DNA from: Myxococcales bacterium | GTDB lineage: Bacteria; Myxococcota_A; Polyangia; Polyangiales; Polyangiaceae | DNA: 64,000 nt | Assembly: GCA_016191785.1 (NCBI GenBank) | Contig: JACPVJ010000126.1 | Location: 1-64,000 of the forward strand | Direction: 5' to 3' | In this document: positions 1-8,709 of the stretch, in pieces | Numbering within the stretch: the first letter of the stretch is position 1 | Layout of the letters: the number at the start of each line of letters is the position of its first letter | Program-made: the position numbers and the translations under genes | Notes under the pieces: model-generated | The model's database searches: none | What the model was told of the DNA's origin: nothing | Seen by the model: the letters and a program-made list of their open reading frames with translations, nothing else

Positions 1-2
1 CC

Positions 3-1346
3 GGCGGTGGCACCGGCGGCGGCTCGGGCTCCGGCGGCGCAGCCGGCAGCGGCGGCGCAGCCGGCAGCGGCGGTGGCGGCGCGGCGCCCGCCTACGACAC
101 CCAGGCCGCCAATCGAAAGGGCTGCAAGTTCACCTCGGGCGCGAAGACCACCGAGACCATCGGGCCGAGCGTGCCCCACGGTGACGCCCTGCCCTTCAAG
201 CACATCGTGGTGCTGATGCAAGAGAACCGCAGCTTCGATCACTACTTCTCGGAGCTCGCGAACCAGGGCGTGAAGGACGTGGACGTGCCCGCGGCGAATG
301 CGTCGAACCTCGATCCCGACGCGAAGCCGCCTGCGCCCGTGCAGCGCTTCCACGAGACGCGCTACTGCACGGAAGACGTCCAGCACGACTGGGAGCCCGT
401 CCACGACCAGTACAACGGCGGCAAGATGGACGGCTTCGTGGCCACCAACAACCCGGGCGGCGCGCGGGCGATGGGCTACTACGATCAGACCGACATCCCC
501 TACTACTACTGGATGGCGAAGACCTTCGCGATCAGTGACCGCCACTTCTGCTCGCTGCTCGGCCCCACCTGGCCCAACCGCCTCTACTTCTACGGCGGCA
601 CTTCCTGGGGCAACGTGAAGACCAGTGACATCGGCTTTTTGACCAACAACGTCTACCAGAGCTCGGACAAGCTCCTCGACACGATGGACAAGGCCGGCCG
701 AAGCTGGAAGATCTACCGCGACGGCATCACCTCGTTCGCGGTGATCTTCGGCCTGAAGTACCTGGGGACCAGCTACAGCAACTTCGAGAAGGACGTCGAC
801 GCTGACACCTTGCCCGCGCTGTCGATCGTCGATCCGAGCTTCACCGGCTCGGGGCAGAACGACGAGCACCCCCCGGCGAACATCCAGAAGGGTCAAGAGT
901 TCACCGCCAGGGTCTTGAACAAGCTGATGAGCAAGCCGAGCGTGTGGCAAAAGACGGTCTTCATCTGGTTCTACGACGAGCACGGGGGGTACTACGACCA
1001 CGTGCCGCCGCCCGAGGCGTGCGAGCCCGACGGCGTCTTGCCCCCGACCCACAAGTACGACCGCCTGGGCGTGCGGACACCGCTGGCGGTCGCCGCGCCC
1101 TGGGCAAAGAAGGGCTACGTGAGCCACACCGTGACCGACATCACCAGCGTGACGCGCTTCATTCAGAACCGGTTCGATCTACCGGCCATGACCGCCCGCG
1201 ACGCCAACGCCTGGCCGATGCTCGACATGTTCGACTTCGACAACCCGCCGCACATGACGCCGCCGACGGGCGCGCCCAGCGCCGCCCCCAGTCAGGCCGG
1301 GATCGATTGGTGCAAGAACAACCCGCCCGGCACCGGCAAGCCGTGA
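3..1346 (+). CDS. phosphoesterase (phospholipase C / acid phosphatase family), 5' truncated by window edge
   Basis: The frame is open from the window edge, so the start lies upstream and 447 codons are visible. The first 30 or so residues are a Gly/Ser/Ala linker of the kind that follows a lipoprotein anchor. The catalytic domain then begins with the family signature ENRSFDHYF, followed by GPTWPNR and DEHGGYYDHVPPP, whose acidic and His residues bind metal in the PF04185 phosphoesterases. The family cleaves phospholipids or phosphate monoesters outside the cytoplasm. The linker suggests surface display, but the signal peptide is not in view. The gene converges with the lipoprotein gene that follows. 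Family assignment is firm; substrate is not known. Confidence 0.88.
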   Translation, partial: GGGTGGGSGSGGAAGSGGAAGSGGGGAAPAYDTQAANRKGCKFTSGAKTTETIGPSVPHGDALPFKHIVVLMQENRSFDHYFSELANQGVKDVDVPAANASNLDPDAKPPAPVQRFHETRYCTEDVQHDWEPVHDQYNGGKMDGFVATNNPGGARAMGYYDQTDIPYYYWMAKTFAISDRHFCSLLGPTWPNRLYFYGGTSWGNVKTSDIGFLTNNVYQSSDKLLDTMDKAGRSWKIYRDGITSFAVIFGLKYLGTSYSNFEKDVDADTLPALSIVDPSFTGSGQNDEHPPANIQKGQEFTARVLNKLMSKPSVWQKTVFIWFYDEHGGYYDHVPPPEACEPDGVLPPTHKYDRLGVRTPLAVAAPWAKKGYVSHTVTDITSVTRFIQNRFDLPAMTARDANAWPMLDMFDFDNPPHMTPPTGAPSAAPSQAGIDWCKNNPPGTGKP

Positions 1347-1349
1347 CCC

Positions 1350-2129
1350 TCAGAAGTGGTAGTCGACCGAGTACGGCGTGCAGGCCGTGGCTTGATCGAT
1401 GCGCACCACGACGCGCGCCGAGTCGTCGTCGTTGATGCTGCCGCTGCAGTCGTGATCGATCTTCACCTCGCCGGGTGCGTTCACGCAGCAGCCGGGCGCG
1501 CCGGTGGTGTCGACGGCGAGGCCCCCGGGGCAGGCGCTCACCTTGGTGGCGCCCTGGTGGCACTGCACGAAGAGGCACAGGCGGAAGCCCGAATCCTTGG
1601 TCTTCGCGGCGGCGTCGACCTGGCACAACCCGAGCTTGTCCTTCCCCTCGAATCGGAAGTGATCGTCGTCGCCGCTGCTCGCCACGCCGACGATGGTCGG
1701 CTTCGGCCCGCCGTAGCCCTTCGACCCTTCGTCGTTGCAGTCGCCGATCTCGCACGCCGGGGTGCCACACGCCGGAATGGCGAGCACGATGCTGTCGTTG
1801 GGCTCGGGCCCGGGGTCGGTACACGCACCGCCGCTGCCACCCGACCCGCTGCTGCCCCCGGTTCCGGCGCCTCCGCTTCCACCGGCGCCCGCGAGCCCAC
1901 CCGTGCCGCCCGCTCCGCCCGTGCCGTGTCCGCCGGTGCCACCGGAGCCGCCGCCGCCACTGCCGCCCACGCCACCGCTGCCGCCCACGCCACCGCTGCC
2001 GGCCAGGCCGACGCCGCCCGAGCCCGCGGCGCCCGCGCTGCCGCCGGAGCCATCTGCCGTCTCACTGCCACCGTCGGCGCTGCACGCGCAGACCAGACCG
2101 ACGACGAATCCGACGAGAAGCACGCGCAT
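1350..2129 (-). CDS. Gly-rich lipoprotein with PPC-like domain
   Basis: 259 residues. The chosen start gives MRVLLVGFVVGLVCAC, a signal peptide with a lipobox Cys at about residue 16; an ATG six codons earlier is possible. Residues about 25-95 are a Gly/Ser/Thr/Ala repeat (GGSGGVGGSGG style) that would hold the protein off the membrane. The C-terminal 150 residues begin with PEPNDS and contain several Cys pairs, resembling the bacterial pre-peptidase C-terminal (PPC) domain that follows many myxobacterial surface linkers. Probably displayed on the cell surface; no enzymatic motif was seen. Converges with the phosphoesterase gene, leaving three bases between stops. Confidence 0.8.
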   Translation of the reverse strand: MRVLLVGFVVGLVCACSADGGSETADGSGGSAGAAGSGGVGLAGSGGVGGSGGVGGSGGGGSGGTGGHGTGGAGGTGGLAGAGGSGGAGTGGSSGSGGSGGACTDPGPEPNDSIVLAIPACGTPACEIGDCNDEGSKGYGGPKPTIVGVASSGDDDHFRFEGKDKLGLCQVDAAAKTKDSGFRLCLFVQCHQGATKVSACPGGLAVDTTGAPGCCVNAPGEVKIDHDCSGSINDDDSARVVVRIDQATACTPYSVDYHF

Positions 2130-2155
2130 GGCAAAATACCTTAGCATGGCCCCCC

Positions 2156-3934
2156 GTGCCCGAAGACCGCCTGAGCGAGCCCGCCCGTCGCCCGCGCGCG
2201 CGGTGGCTCGACCGAACGCTGGCGGGCGCGATCGCCTTGGGCTTGATCGCTCTCGGGGTCACCTGGCTCTCGTCCCGCAGCCGCGGCAAGGCGCTCTCGG
2301 AGTCCCTCTATCAGGCGTGCGTCGAGCTCGCCGAGTGCACGCACGCGGTGCAAGCAGACGCCGCCACGCTCCGCGACGCCGTCGAGCAACGATCGGCCAG
2401 TGCCACCCCCCTCGCGACGTGTGCTCCCCTCGCCGCCCGCGTCGCGTCCGACATCCGGGACCTCGGGAGCCTACGGCTGTCGCGTGACCGCGAGGGCATC
2501 CGTGAGCTCACGGCGATCGCCGGCGAGATCGGCGAAGCGCGTTTCCGCGAGCCGGCGGACGCCCTCGCGAAGGGCCCGATCGATGCCATCGAGAGCCAGG
2601 TGCCGGCGCTGCTCAAGCAGGCGTGCCGCATCGCGATCGGCGAGGGCAGCATCGCCCTCGGCGCCTGTCCTCTCGTGCTGCCTCAGCCCACGTCGCGCAC
2701 GCTGCCCGTGCCTCGCGTCGTGCTCGACACCCCCGCCGAGTTCTTGCTCTCGGCCAGCGTCGAGGTCGCCGCAGAGCCGGACGGCTCGCTCCGGGTCCAC
2801 GTCGGGACCGTCGAGCGCGACAGCGAGAGCATGGGCATTCACCTCGGATCGTCGAAGGACGCGGGCAAGACCTTCGCCTTCGTGAGCGGGCGCGCCGGGT
2901 CCGTCGACGGGACCGCGAGCCCGCCGGTGGTGAGCCAGCGAGACGGTCACCCGAGCCTCGTGCTCGGCACCCTTCGCGACGAGCAGGGCGCCTTCAAACG
3001 CGGGGTCGTCGCGCGAGTCAGCGCCTCGCCACCCGGCCTGGACGCGCCGGTGGACCTTCCCGCCCTCCCCGAGGGCCTCGAGCCGGTGCGCGCCGGGACG
3101 CCCGTCTGGCTCAGCGTGCAGGGCAAGCGCGAGCTGCCCACGGTCGTGGTGGGGCCGCGAGACCCGAGCAAGAGCGGCGGCGCCCTGGTCACCCTGCTGC
3201 CCGACGGAAAGCACGAGGTGTCGTCGACACCGCCCGGCACGGTGCTCGCCGCGACGGCGACGCCGAAGCCGCGCGTGCTCGTGCTCGAGCGAGAGGGGGT
3301 GAACGGCTCCCTCGCGCTGTACGACGTCCCCGAAGGCAAGAAGCCCTGGCCTGCGCCGGCTCGCGTCCCGCTGCCGCCAGATGCGCTGAGAACCGAGATT
3401 GCCGCCGAGACCTACTGCGGTGTGGCCGCCGAGCGATGGTTCCCCTTCGTGTCTCACCACGCCAAGCGGTCGTACATGATCGTGGTGGGCGAGAAGCACT
3501 TCGCGCTCCGGTTCAATTCATCCGCGCCCGATCTGGCACGCGTGTGCGGGCTCTGCCCGCCCGGCCTGCTCGCACGCAGCGACGAAGAGCTGAGCCTGCT
3601 CTTGCCCATCGGCAACCGGCTCACCGCGTTCCCGGTCGGCGCGCCGCTGCTCGTGACCGTCGACCGCAAGGCCAAGCGCAGCGTGGCCACCTGTCTGGGC
3701 GACACCGTACTCGTGGCGCACCTCACGCGAGATCAGATCTGGATCCAGAAGACCGGCATCGGCGGCGCGGGCCCCGCGTCGCTCGTGGTACGGCCCAGCG
3801 AGCACGGCGTGCCGGTCGACCTCCGAGTCGCGGCGAGCGAAGGCAAGCTCTTCGTGCTCTGGCGGCGTGATCAGCGCATGGCGCTACGCCTCGAGATGCT
3901 CGCCAGCAGCGATGGCGGGCAGACCTGGGAGTAG
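2156..3934 (+). CDS. membrane-anchored protein with Asp-box (BNR-like) motifs, function unknown
   Basis: 592 residues from a GTG start chosen because it directly precedes a basic N-terminus and one membrane helix (about residues 18-36, LAGAIALGLIALGVTWL). The remainder is probably periplasmic. Two Asp-box-like motifs, SSKDAGKTF and SSDGGQTW, are typical of beta-propellers of the sialidase/BNR type. A helical Cys-containing region precedes the propeller. No catalytic residues of a known glycosidase were recognised. It ends ten bases before the displaced tRNA-Leu 3' end that marks the left border of element A, so it was the gene next to the tRNA before integration. Confidence 0.7.
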   Translation: MPEDRLSEPARRPRARWLDRTLAGAIALGLIALGVTWLSSRSRGKALSESLYQACVELAECTHAVQADAATLRDAVEQRSASATPLATCAPLAARVASDIRDLGSLRLSRDREGIRELTAIAGEIGEARFREPADALAKGPIDAIESQVPALLKQACRIAIGEGSIALGACPLVLPQPTSRTLPVPRVVLDTPAEFLLSASVEVAAEPDGSLRVHVGTVERDSESMGIHLGSSKDAGKTFAFVSGRAGSVDGTASPPVVSQRDGHPSLVLGTLRDEQGAFKRGVVARVSASPPGLDAPVDLPALPEGLEPVRAGTPVWLSVQGKRELPTVVVGPRDPSKSGGALVTLLPDGKHEVSSTPPGTVLAATATPKPRVLVLEREGVNGSLALYDVPEGKKPWPAPARVPLPPDALRTEIAAETYCGVAAERWFPFVSHHAKRSYMIVVGEKHFALRFNSSAPDLARVCGLCPPGLLARSDEELSLLLPIGNRLTAFPVGAPLLVTVDRKAKRSVATCLGDTVLVAHLTRDQIWIQKTGIGGAGPASLVVRPSEHGVPVDLRVAASEGKLFVLWRRDQRMALRLEMLASSDGGQTWE

Positions 3935-3944
3935 CCAGAAGCCC

Positions 3945-3963
3945 GGTGCCGAAGGAGGGACTT
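3945..3963 (-). repeat. attL of element A (19-bp core, displaced tRNA-Leu 3' end)
   Basis: The 19 bp GGTGCCGAAGGAGGGACTT are identical to 24924-24942, which form the 3' end of the intact tRNA-Leu. This copy has lost the rest of the tRNA, so it is the host's original 3' end pushed aside by integration. Beyond the core the two sides differ at once (TTTAAG here, TTGAAC at the tRNA). Confidence 0.88.
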
Positions 3964-4034
3964 TAAGCCGCCGGGAGACGGTTCAGCCGAAACAGGCTGA
4001 TGCAAAGCGCTTCCCGGAAAGCCCGTGCCAAAAC

Positions 4035-4892
4035 ATGGCCAACGGGAAGACCCCTCCGGGGGCCGGCGGTGGCACGCCGGGCGGTTCGTCCGTTCAGTGT
4101 GGGCGGAACGGTTCGGACGTCTGGCGGGCCAGGGCGCTAGACGCGCAAGCCGAGCTCGCGCGCGCCCGGCGGCCCGAGCTGGTGCCTTTCGCCGCCGCCT
4201 TCGACGCGGCGGCGCGCTGGTCGCGGGACTGGCTCGATGTCTACGGCCAGCCAACGGCGCTCTGGGAGCTGCTCCTACGCTTCGCCGCTCTGATCGCACA
4301 GCGGCCAGGCGAGAAGCGCCAGCTCGACGAGCGGCACACCTTCGCGCTCTTCGAGGCCGAGCCGGGCGGGATTGTCTGCCTCGACGCCGGCGGGGTCGCG
4401 CTCGTGCTGCCGTTCGGGACCGTCGCCCACGGTCGACCGCTCCCCGATGGCGAGGTGGCAGAGCTCGAGGCCCTGGCGCGCGGAGCGATTCAACGGGTGG
4501 AAGCCCTCGGGGCCGAGGCTGACCTCTTTCGGCACGCGGGCGTGCTCATCCGAGGGGACGGTTTCTCGGAACGCTGGACGGCGGGCTGCGACTGCCGCGA
4601 CGTGGCCGGGGTCCCCTGCGAGCCTCACCCGGACGCTTACCGCTGGTCGCTGGTGGGCGCGCTGCGCCAGGCGTGGGCCGAGCGCGGCGGGCTCGGGCCG
4701 GTGCCGCTCGCGAGCCTGAGGCGGCTCGTCTCGCTCGCCCTACCGAGAGTGGAACCGCCGACCGTAGACCTGTGCCTGGATGTGCTGCGCGTCTGGAACG
4801 ACCAGGACGGGCAGACCGCCAAGGGCGTGCTCGAGGTTCTGACTCGAGCCGCGCTCTACTCCGAGGCCGAAGCCGAAGGCGAGGTGTTCTGA
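4035..4892 (+). CDS. element A left-end protein, unknown; probable 3' part of a gene that crosses the attachment site
   Basis: 285 residues from ATG at 4035, which has no clear Shine-Dalgarno sequence. The frame is open leftwards through attL. In the excised circle it joins in frame to the ATG at 24885, which has GGAG eight bases upstream. The protein would then have 328 residues starting MSENNGMG. The N-terminus is Gly/Pro-rich, then mainly helical, with a Cys cluster GCDCRDVAG...CEPHP near residue 195. No known family was recognised. As the first gene of the element it might act early, in replication or control, but that is a guess. The stop overlaps the next ATG. Confidence 0.7.
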   Translation: MANGKTPPGAGGGTPGGSSVQCGRNGSDVWRARALDAQAELARARRPELVPFAAAFDAAARWSRDWLDVYGQPTALWELLLRFAALIAQRPGEKRQLDERHTFALFEAEPGGIVCLDAGGVALVLPFGTVAHGRPLPDGEVAELEALARGAIQRVEALGAEADLFRHAGVLIRGDGFSERWTAGCDCRDVAGVPCEPHPDAYRWSLVGALRQAWAERGGLGPVPLASLRRLVSLALPRVEPPTVDLCLDVLRVWNDQDGQTAKGVLEVLTRAALYSEAEAEGEVF

Positions 4893-5146
4893 TGGCGCGT
4901 CGCAAGGAGACACCGAAGCGCCGCGCGCGCTGGGAATGGATGCGCGCTCGCGTGCTCTCGCGGATGTTCGCGTATAGCTGGTCGCGCAACCGCGATGGCG
5001 AGGGTCATCGCGCCGCGCAACGCGAGGTGTCCGAGGCGGTGCCGTTCGACTTCTGCGCAGACTGCGGCGAGCTCTGCGAGCGGACCGGGCACATGGGCTG
5101 CCAGTACCCCGGGTCGGCGCTCGCGCTGCCGTTCGGGAAGCGGTGA
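4892..5146 (+). CDS. small basic protein with CxxC...C...C cluster
   Basis: 84 residues. The ATG shares its A with the stop of the preceding gene, indicating translational coupling. The first half is strongly basic (RRKETPKRRARWEWMRARVLSR cluster). The second half has CADCGELCERTGHMGC, a possible zinc site. It may bind nucleic acid. No family recognised; the overlap and the ordered Cys cluster support a real gene. Confidence 0.6.
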   Translation: MARRKETPKRRARWEWMRARVLSRMFAYSWSRNRDGEGHRAAQREVSEAVPFDFCADCGELCERTGHMGCQYPGSALALPFGKR

Positions 5147-5149
5147 TCC

Positions 5150-5779
5150 ATGACCGGACAGCTCGACCTCTTCGGCGCCCCAAGCGCCGACGCGGCGGAG
5201 CGTCCGGCGGTAGGCAAGGGGCGCGCTTCGGCGCGCCCTGAGCCCGCTCCCGCGCCTCCCGACCCGTGCGCCCTCGTGAACCTCCTGGCGCTCGACGCGC
5301 CAGAAAAACAGAACCCCTCTCGCGAGGGGTTCGACTCCGCCGCCGAAGCAGCCGGAGGGGGCAAGCTCGATTCGAGCACGCCGCTTCCGGCTGCGCAAGA
5401 CCTGGTGAGCGTTCTTCGCGACTACGAGCCCGCGGCCGACATCTGGGGCCCGCCGCTGTCGGTGTCCGAAGCCCTCGAGGCTATCGCCGAGCTCATTCGT
5501 GAGCCCACGCGCTGGTGTCAGGGATGCTCGGCCCGCGACGCGGCGGGCAAGCCGACCATTCCGGGCTCGACCGCCGCGGTGCGTCTCAGCGCCTACGGTG
5601 CCTTCGCGCTGCTCGTCGACCGCGGGCGCATCACGGCCACCGACGCCTTGCGGCTCTGGCTCATGCTCGACGGCAGCACGCCGGACGGCAAGCGCTTCGC
5701 TCGCTGGCACGACGCGCCCGGCGTCAGTCACGCCGACGTGATCGGGCTGCTGCTCAAGGCCGCCGCGGGGGAGCCGTGA
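5150..5779 (+). CDS. element A protein of unknown function
   Basis: 209 residues. It starts MTGQLDLFGAP, resembling the short 'QLDLF' leader often found on phage and plasmid DNA-associated proteins. A Pro/Ala-rich low-complexity part follows to about residue 85. The C-terminal 120 residues look folded, helical, with a CxxC at about residue 125 (WCQGCSARD). The coding sequence contains a perfect 9-bp hairpin at 5311-5332. The next gene's GTG overlaps its stop. Function unknown. Confidence 0.6.
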   Translation: MTGQLDLFGAPSADAAERPAVGKGRASARPEPAPAPPDPCALVNLLALDAPEKQNPSREGFDSAAEAAGGGKLDSSTPLPAAQDLVSVLRDYEPAADIWGPPLSVSEALEAIAELIREPTRWCQGCSARDAAGKPTIPGSTAAVRLSAYGAFALLVDRGRITATDALRLWLMLDGSTPDGKRFARWHDAPGVSHADVIGLLLKAAAGEP

Positions 5780-5955
5780 AAAAGTGGCTGGGCACGCCGG
5801 CGGAAGCGGCGTTCCTCGCGGCCTGCCGGCGGGCAGAGCGGAGAAGAAAGCCGCGAAGCGCCCGCGTGCGGGACTTCGCTCGGTTCATGCGCAAGCGCGG
5901 CTGGCGCTGGCACGACGACAGCGACGACCCCGATTCCCGTTACCTCCACCTGTGA
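5776..5955 (+). CDS. small basic protein ahead of the integrase
   Basis: 59 residues, starting at a GTG that overlaps the previous stop as GTGA. The protein is Arg/Lys-rich and helical, ending in an acidic/aromatic tail (WRWHDDSDDPDSRY). Its size, charge and place just before the recombinase would fit a recombination directionality factor, but no winged-helix pattern is clear. Treat as hypothetical. Confidence 0.5.
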   Translation: MKKWLGTPAEAAFLAACRRAERRRKPRSARVRDFARFMRKRGWRWHDDSDDPDSRYLHL

Positions 5956-5973
5956 ACCCTCGAAAGACAGACC

Positions 5974-7749
5974 ATGCAGAAGAAGCCCTATCAGCGACTC
6001 AAAAACGGACAACTGCTTTCCCAACCGCGTGACCCGGTGACCGGGAATCGCATCCGAATCACCGCGGGGACCCTGAGCGAGCTCGAGCACAAGACGCGAA
6101 AGGTGCTCGCGGTGCGCGAGGGCCTTCGCTGGGGTGAGCTGACGCCGAAGGCCGCAGCCGCCGCTCTGCGTCCGGCCGCGGGACAGAAGCTCACCGTCTT
6201 GGCGTGCTGGGAACGCTACTTCCCGGGCGTGCCGGTCCGGAGCAAGGCAATCGCGCGCTCCAACTGGGAACGCCGCCTGCGGCCGTACTTCGCCGAGCTC
6301 CAGGTGTGGGAGCTCGACAAGGCCCGCATGGCCGCATGGGCCGCCAAGCTCGAGGCGGAGCGGTTCGCGCCGAAGACCATCCGGGGCGCCTACGACTGGC
6401 TAGCCGGAGCGGTCGCCATCGCCGTGGACGATGGCGCGCTGGACGGCTGGCCCTGGGGCAACTGGCGACCCAAGCGCGCGCTCGCCATTCGGACCCGCGA
6501 GAGCTGCGACAGCGTGCACGAGCTCGCTAGGCTGCTCGCTGCCGCGCGCGCGCTGGACGCTCGCGATTGGCACGCGGGCCGCTACGCCGACCGCACACAG
6601 ATGCTTGCCGTGATGGCCCTCTGCGGGATGCGCCAAGGCGAGGTGTGCGGCCTGGCCTGGGACTGCGTTGACCTGACCAACGGGGTGGTGGCCATTCGCT
6701 ACCAGGCCGGGCGAGGCTGGCCGGAGCGGTGGCCGGACGGAAGACCACGCGACCCCACCAAGACCAAGCCGCGCACCATCCGACTTCACCCCGATGCGGT
6801 GGCCGCCTTCGAGATGCAACAACGGCAGCTCGAGGGGTTCGGGTGGTATCGCGACGGTGGGCCGGTCTTCCCATCCCATCGCGGCGAGTTCCGCAAGAGC
6901 GGACGCGCCATCACCCCGGACGCGCTCCGCGCGCTCGTGGCTTCCGCCGGCCTGCCCAACGTGGAGAATTGGGTTACCCACAGCCTGCGGCACACGTTCG
7001 CGAGCCTCGAAGTCCACCACTCGGACCCGCGGTCGGCGCAGAGTCGCACGGGCCACGCCTCGATCGCACAGCTCGAGGTGTACTTGCACCCCAAGGGGCG
7101 CGGGCTCGCGCCGAGCGCCATCCCGCGCTTGCCCGGGGCGAGCCTGCTTCACTCGCCTCCCCAGCTCATCGCGGCGCCGGAGCCGGAGCTGGCATCGGTC
7201 GAGCTCTCGGCGGAAGTGGTCGTCAACCCCGCCGACGCAACGGTAAGGACAGGGCCGCACGAGCCCGAGCCGCCAACCGTCGAGCTCGTGCTGACGGCGG
7301 AGCTGATGAAAGCCGAGCGCGGGAGGCTCGACGCCGAGGCCGCTCGCGCGGAGCAGGCGAACGCCCGACGCCGAGAGAGCGCGCGGCCGTTCGAGGACTT
7401 GGCGCGGGACTGGATAGCGGTAGGAAAACAGCCGCGCCCGAGGCCGCCGGCGGTGACGCGCGCCGTGCGCGTCGCCTACGTCCGAGCCTACAAGGCCGAG
7501 CTCGCCCGCGCCGCCAAGGGGGAGCGCTGGGAGCAACTCTCACCGGAGGCGCGCCAGCTCATCGCGGAGCGCGACCCCGAGCACACGTCCGCGCTGAAAG
7601 CGGACCTCGACCGCCGCGCCGAGCTCGCGCGCGGCGCCGGTCGCAGGGCGCGCAAGGCGTCGCTCGGAGCCTGGGGCCAGGCGGTGAAGCGGGTGGAGCG
7701 GTCGAGGCACCGGGAGGCCGGTGAGGCGAGCCAAGCACTCGGTCAGTAA
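5974..7749 (+). CDS. int: tyrosine recombinase (integrase) of element A with long C-terminal extension
   Basis: 591 residues. Catalytic residues are visible: R220 (GMRQGE), H336 and R339 (HSLRHTF), H361 (TGHAS) and the nucleophile Y370 (LEVYLHP). An N-terminal SAM-like core-binding region lies at about 75-160. The catalytic domain ends near residue 385, where most phage integrases stop. Here a further 205 residues follow: a Pro/Glu-rich linker, then a basic helical region. It should catalyse integration at the tRNA-Leu 3' end through the 19-bp core. A strong terminator follows the gene. The leader AGACAGACCATGCA also precedes the gene at 13408. Confidence 0.92.
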   Translation: MQKKPYQRLKNGQLLSQPRDPVTGNRIRITAGTLSELEHKTRKVLAVREGLRWGELTPKAAAAALRPAAGQKLTVLACWERYFPGVPVRSKAIARSNWERRLRPYFAELQVWELDKARMAAWAAKLEAERFAPKTIRGAYDWLAGAVAIAVDDGALDGWPWGNWRPKRALAIRTRESCDSVHELARLLAAARALDARDWHAGRYADRTQMLAVMALCGMRQGEVCGLAWDCVDLTNGVVAIRYQAGRGWPERWPDGRPRDPTKTKPRTIRLHPDAVAAFEMQQRQLEGFGWYRDGGPVFPSHRGEFRKSGRAITPDALRALVASAGLPNVENWVTHSLRHTFASLEVHHSDPRSAQSRTGHASIAQLEVYLHPKGRGLAPSAIPRLPGASLLHSPPQLIAAPEPELASVELSAEVVVNPADATVRTGPHEPEPPTVELVLTAELMKAERGRLDAEAARAEQANARRRESARPFEDLARDWIAVGKQPRPRPPAVTRAVRVAYVRAYKAELARAAKGERWEQLSPEARQLIAERDPEHTSALKADLDRRAELARGAGRRARKASLGAWGQAVKRVERSRHREAGEASQALGQ

Positions 7750-7782
7750 ACAAGCCCTCTAAGAACAAAAGCGAACCACTAC

Positions 7783-7832
7783 GGCCCCCGACCCGTGCGC
7801 GCTGGCCGCGCACGGAGCCTCGGGGGCCTTTT
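7783..7832 (+). terminator. Rho-independent terminator after integrase
   Basis: Nested inverted repeat: outer arms GGCCCCCGA (7783-7791) and TCGGGGGCC (7820-7828), inner arms CCGTGCGCG (7793-7801) and CGCGCACGG (7807-7815), followed by TTTT. It lies just downstream of the integrase and separates it from the next transcription unit. Confidence 0.8.
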
Positions 7833-7876
7833 CTTCGTGCCCCGTGGCACGCGAGGCGCCGTTAGCGTTTCAGGGC

Positions 7877-7962
7877 GCGGCCGAACCTTGCAAGCCCGTC
7901 CCAAGCTCCGCCCAAGACTCCTTGCATGGTCTGTCGAAGCCTCTCTCGCAAGGTTCGGCCGC
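7877..7962. repeat. 15-bp perfect inverted repeat upstream of the main operon
   Basis: Arms GCGGCCGAACCTTGC (7877-7891) and GCAAGGTTCGGCCGC (7948-7962) are perfect complements separated by 56 bases. They lie between the integrase terminator and the first gene of the long plus-strand operon, so they may be operator half-sites or part of a structured leader. No promoter could be fixed with confidence. The rest of this intergenic region shows nothing else. Confidence 0.6.
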
Positions 7963-7977
7963 ATTTCCCAAGGATAG

Positions 7978-8709
7978 ATGGCTCAAGACCTCGTGATTTG
8001 GTGCGGCCCGGTGAGCGCCTCGAACCTCAAAACGGCGAAACTGCCGTCCGGGGCTCGGTTGCTCGTGATCGGGAAGGGCGTCAGCCCCAACCCCGCATCC
8101 ACCGCCATCGGCTCAACACACTTCGAGGCCCTCGGCTCGAGCGTCGGAGGCTCCCTCCGCACCCTGCTCGACCAGCGCGGGCTCGACCTGGACGCATTCC
8201 GCTCGGTGACGCTCGCCGGCTTTTCTGCCGGCTGGGGTCTCATCGAGCACTTGCTCCGCGGCACCGACGCCGGACGGGTCGACGTGCTCTTGGCCTCCGA
8301 TGCCTACTACGGCAAGGCGGTAAAGCCGGGCTATCGGGCCTTCGTCGAGCGCGCCGCCGGTGGGCGAGCGCTCGCCGTGCTGACCACGTCGACCATCGCG
8401 GGGCCCACCTACCCGAGCGCCACGGCCGGCGTGGAAAAGCTCGTCGATGGGCTCGGCCTCGAGCCTATCCAGCTCTCGCCCGAGCTCCCGCGTCCGGTGA
8501 GCGCGCTCGGCAAACTCGGCGCGGTCTGGTGCGACTACGGGCTAGAGCCCTTCAAGCACGTCGGACACGCAACCAAGCTCGCGCCGCTCTACTTCACCCA
8601 CGTCATCACGCCCTATCTCGAGCGCCGCGCACTGCCCGGCGCGGGCGGAGTCGGGGACGGCATCGCTGAAGCGCTCGCGGCGCTCGGCCTCATGTGGGCC
8701 CTGTCATGA
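7978..8709 (+). CDS. alpha/beta-hydrolase-like protein with hydrophobic C-terminus
   Basis: 243 residues. LAGFSAGWG at 79-87 is a nucleophile elbow (GxSxG form, Ser83). Asp108 (LLASDAYY) and a C-terminal His (YFTHVIT) could complete a triad. No signal peptide was seen, but the last 14 residues (AEALAALGLMWALS) are hydrophobic, as in several later products of this element. It might be an esterase acting on cell-wall lipids or outer-membrane lipids during entry or release. It is the first gene after the terminator and inverted repeat. The next gene's ATG overlaps its stop. Fold moderately sure, role not. Confidence 0.6.
   Translation: MAQDLVIWCGPVSASNLKTAKLPSGARLLVIGKGVSPNPASTAIGSTHFEALGSSVGGSLRTLLDQRGLDLDAFRSVTLAGFSAGWGLIEHLLRGTDAGRVDVLLASDAYYGKAVKPGYRAFVERAAGGRALAVLTTSTIAGPTYPSATAGVEKLVDGLGLEPIQLSPELPRPVSALGKLGAVWCDYGLEPFKHVGHATKLAPLYFTHVITPYLERRALPGAGGVGDGIAEALAALGLMWALS

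Noticed and set aside
1850-2060. Repeats in 1850-2060 as a regulatory array
   Set aside because: They encode the Gly-rich linker of the lipoprotein at 1350-2129.
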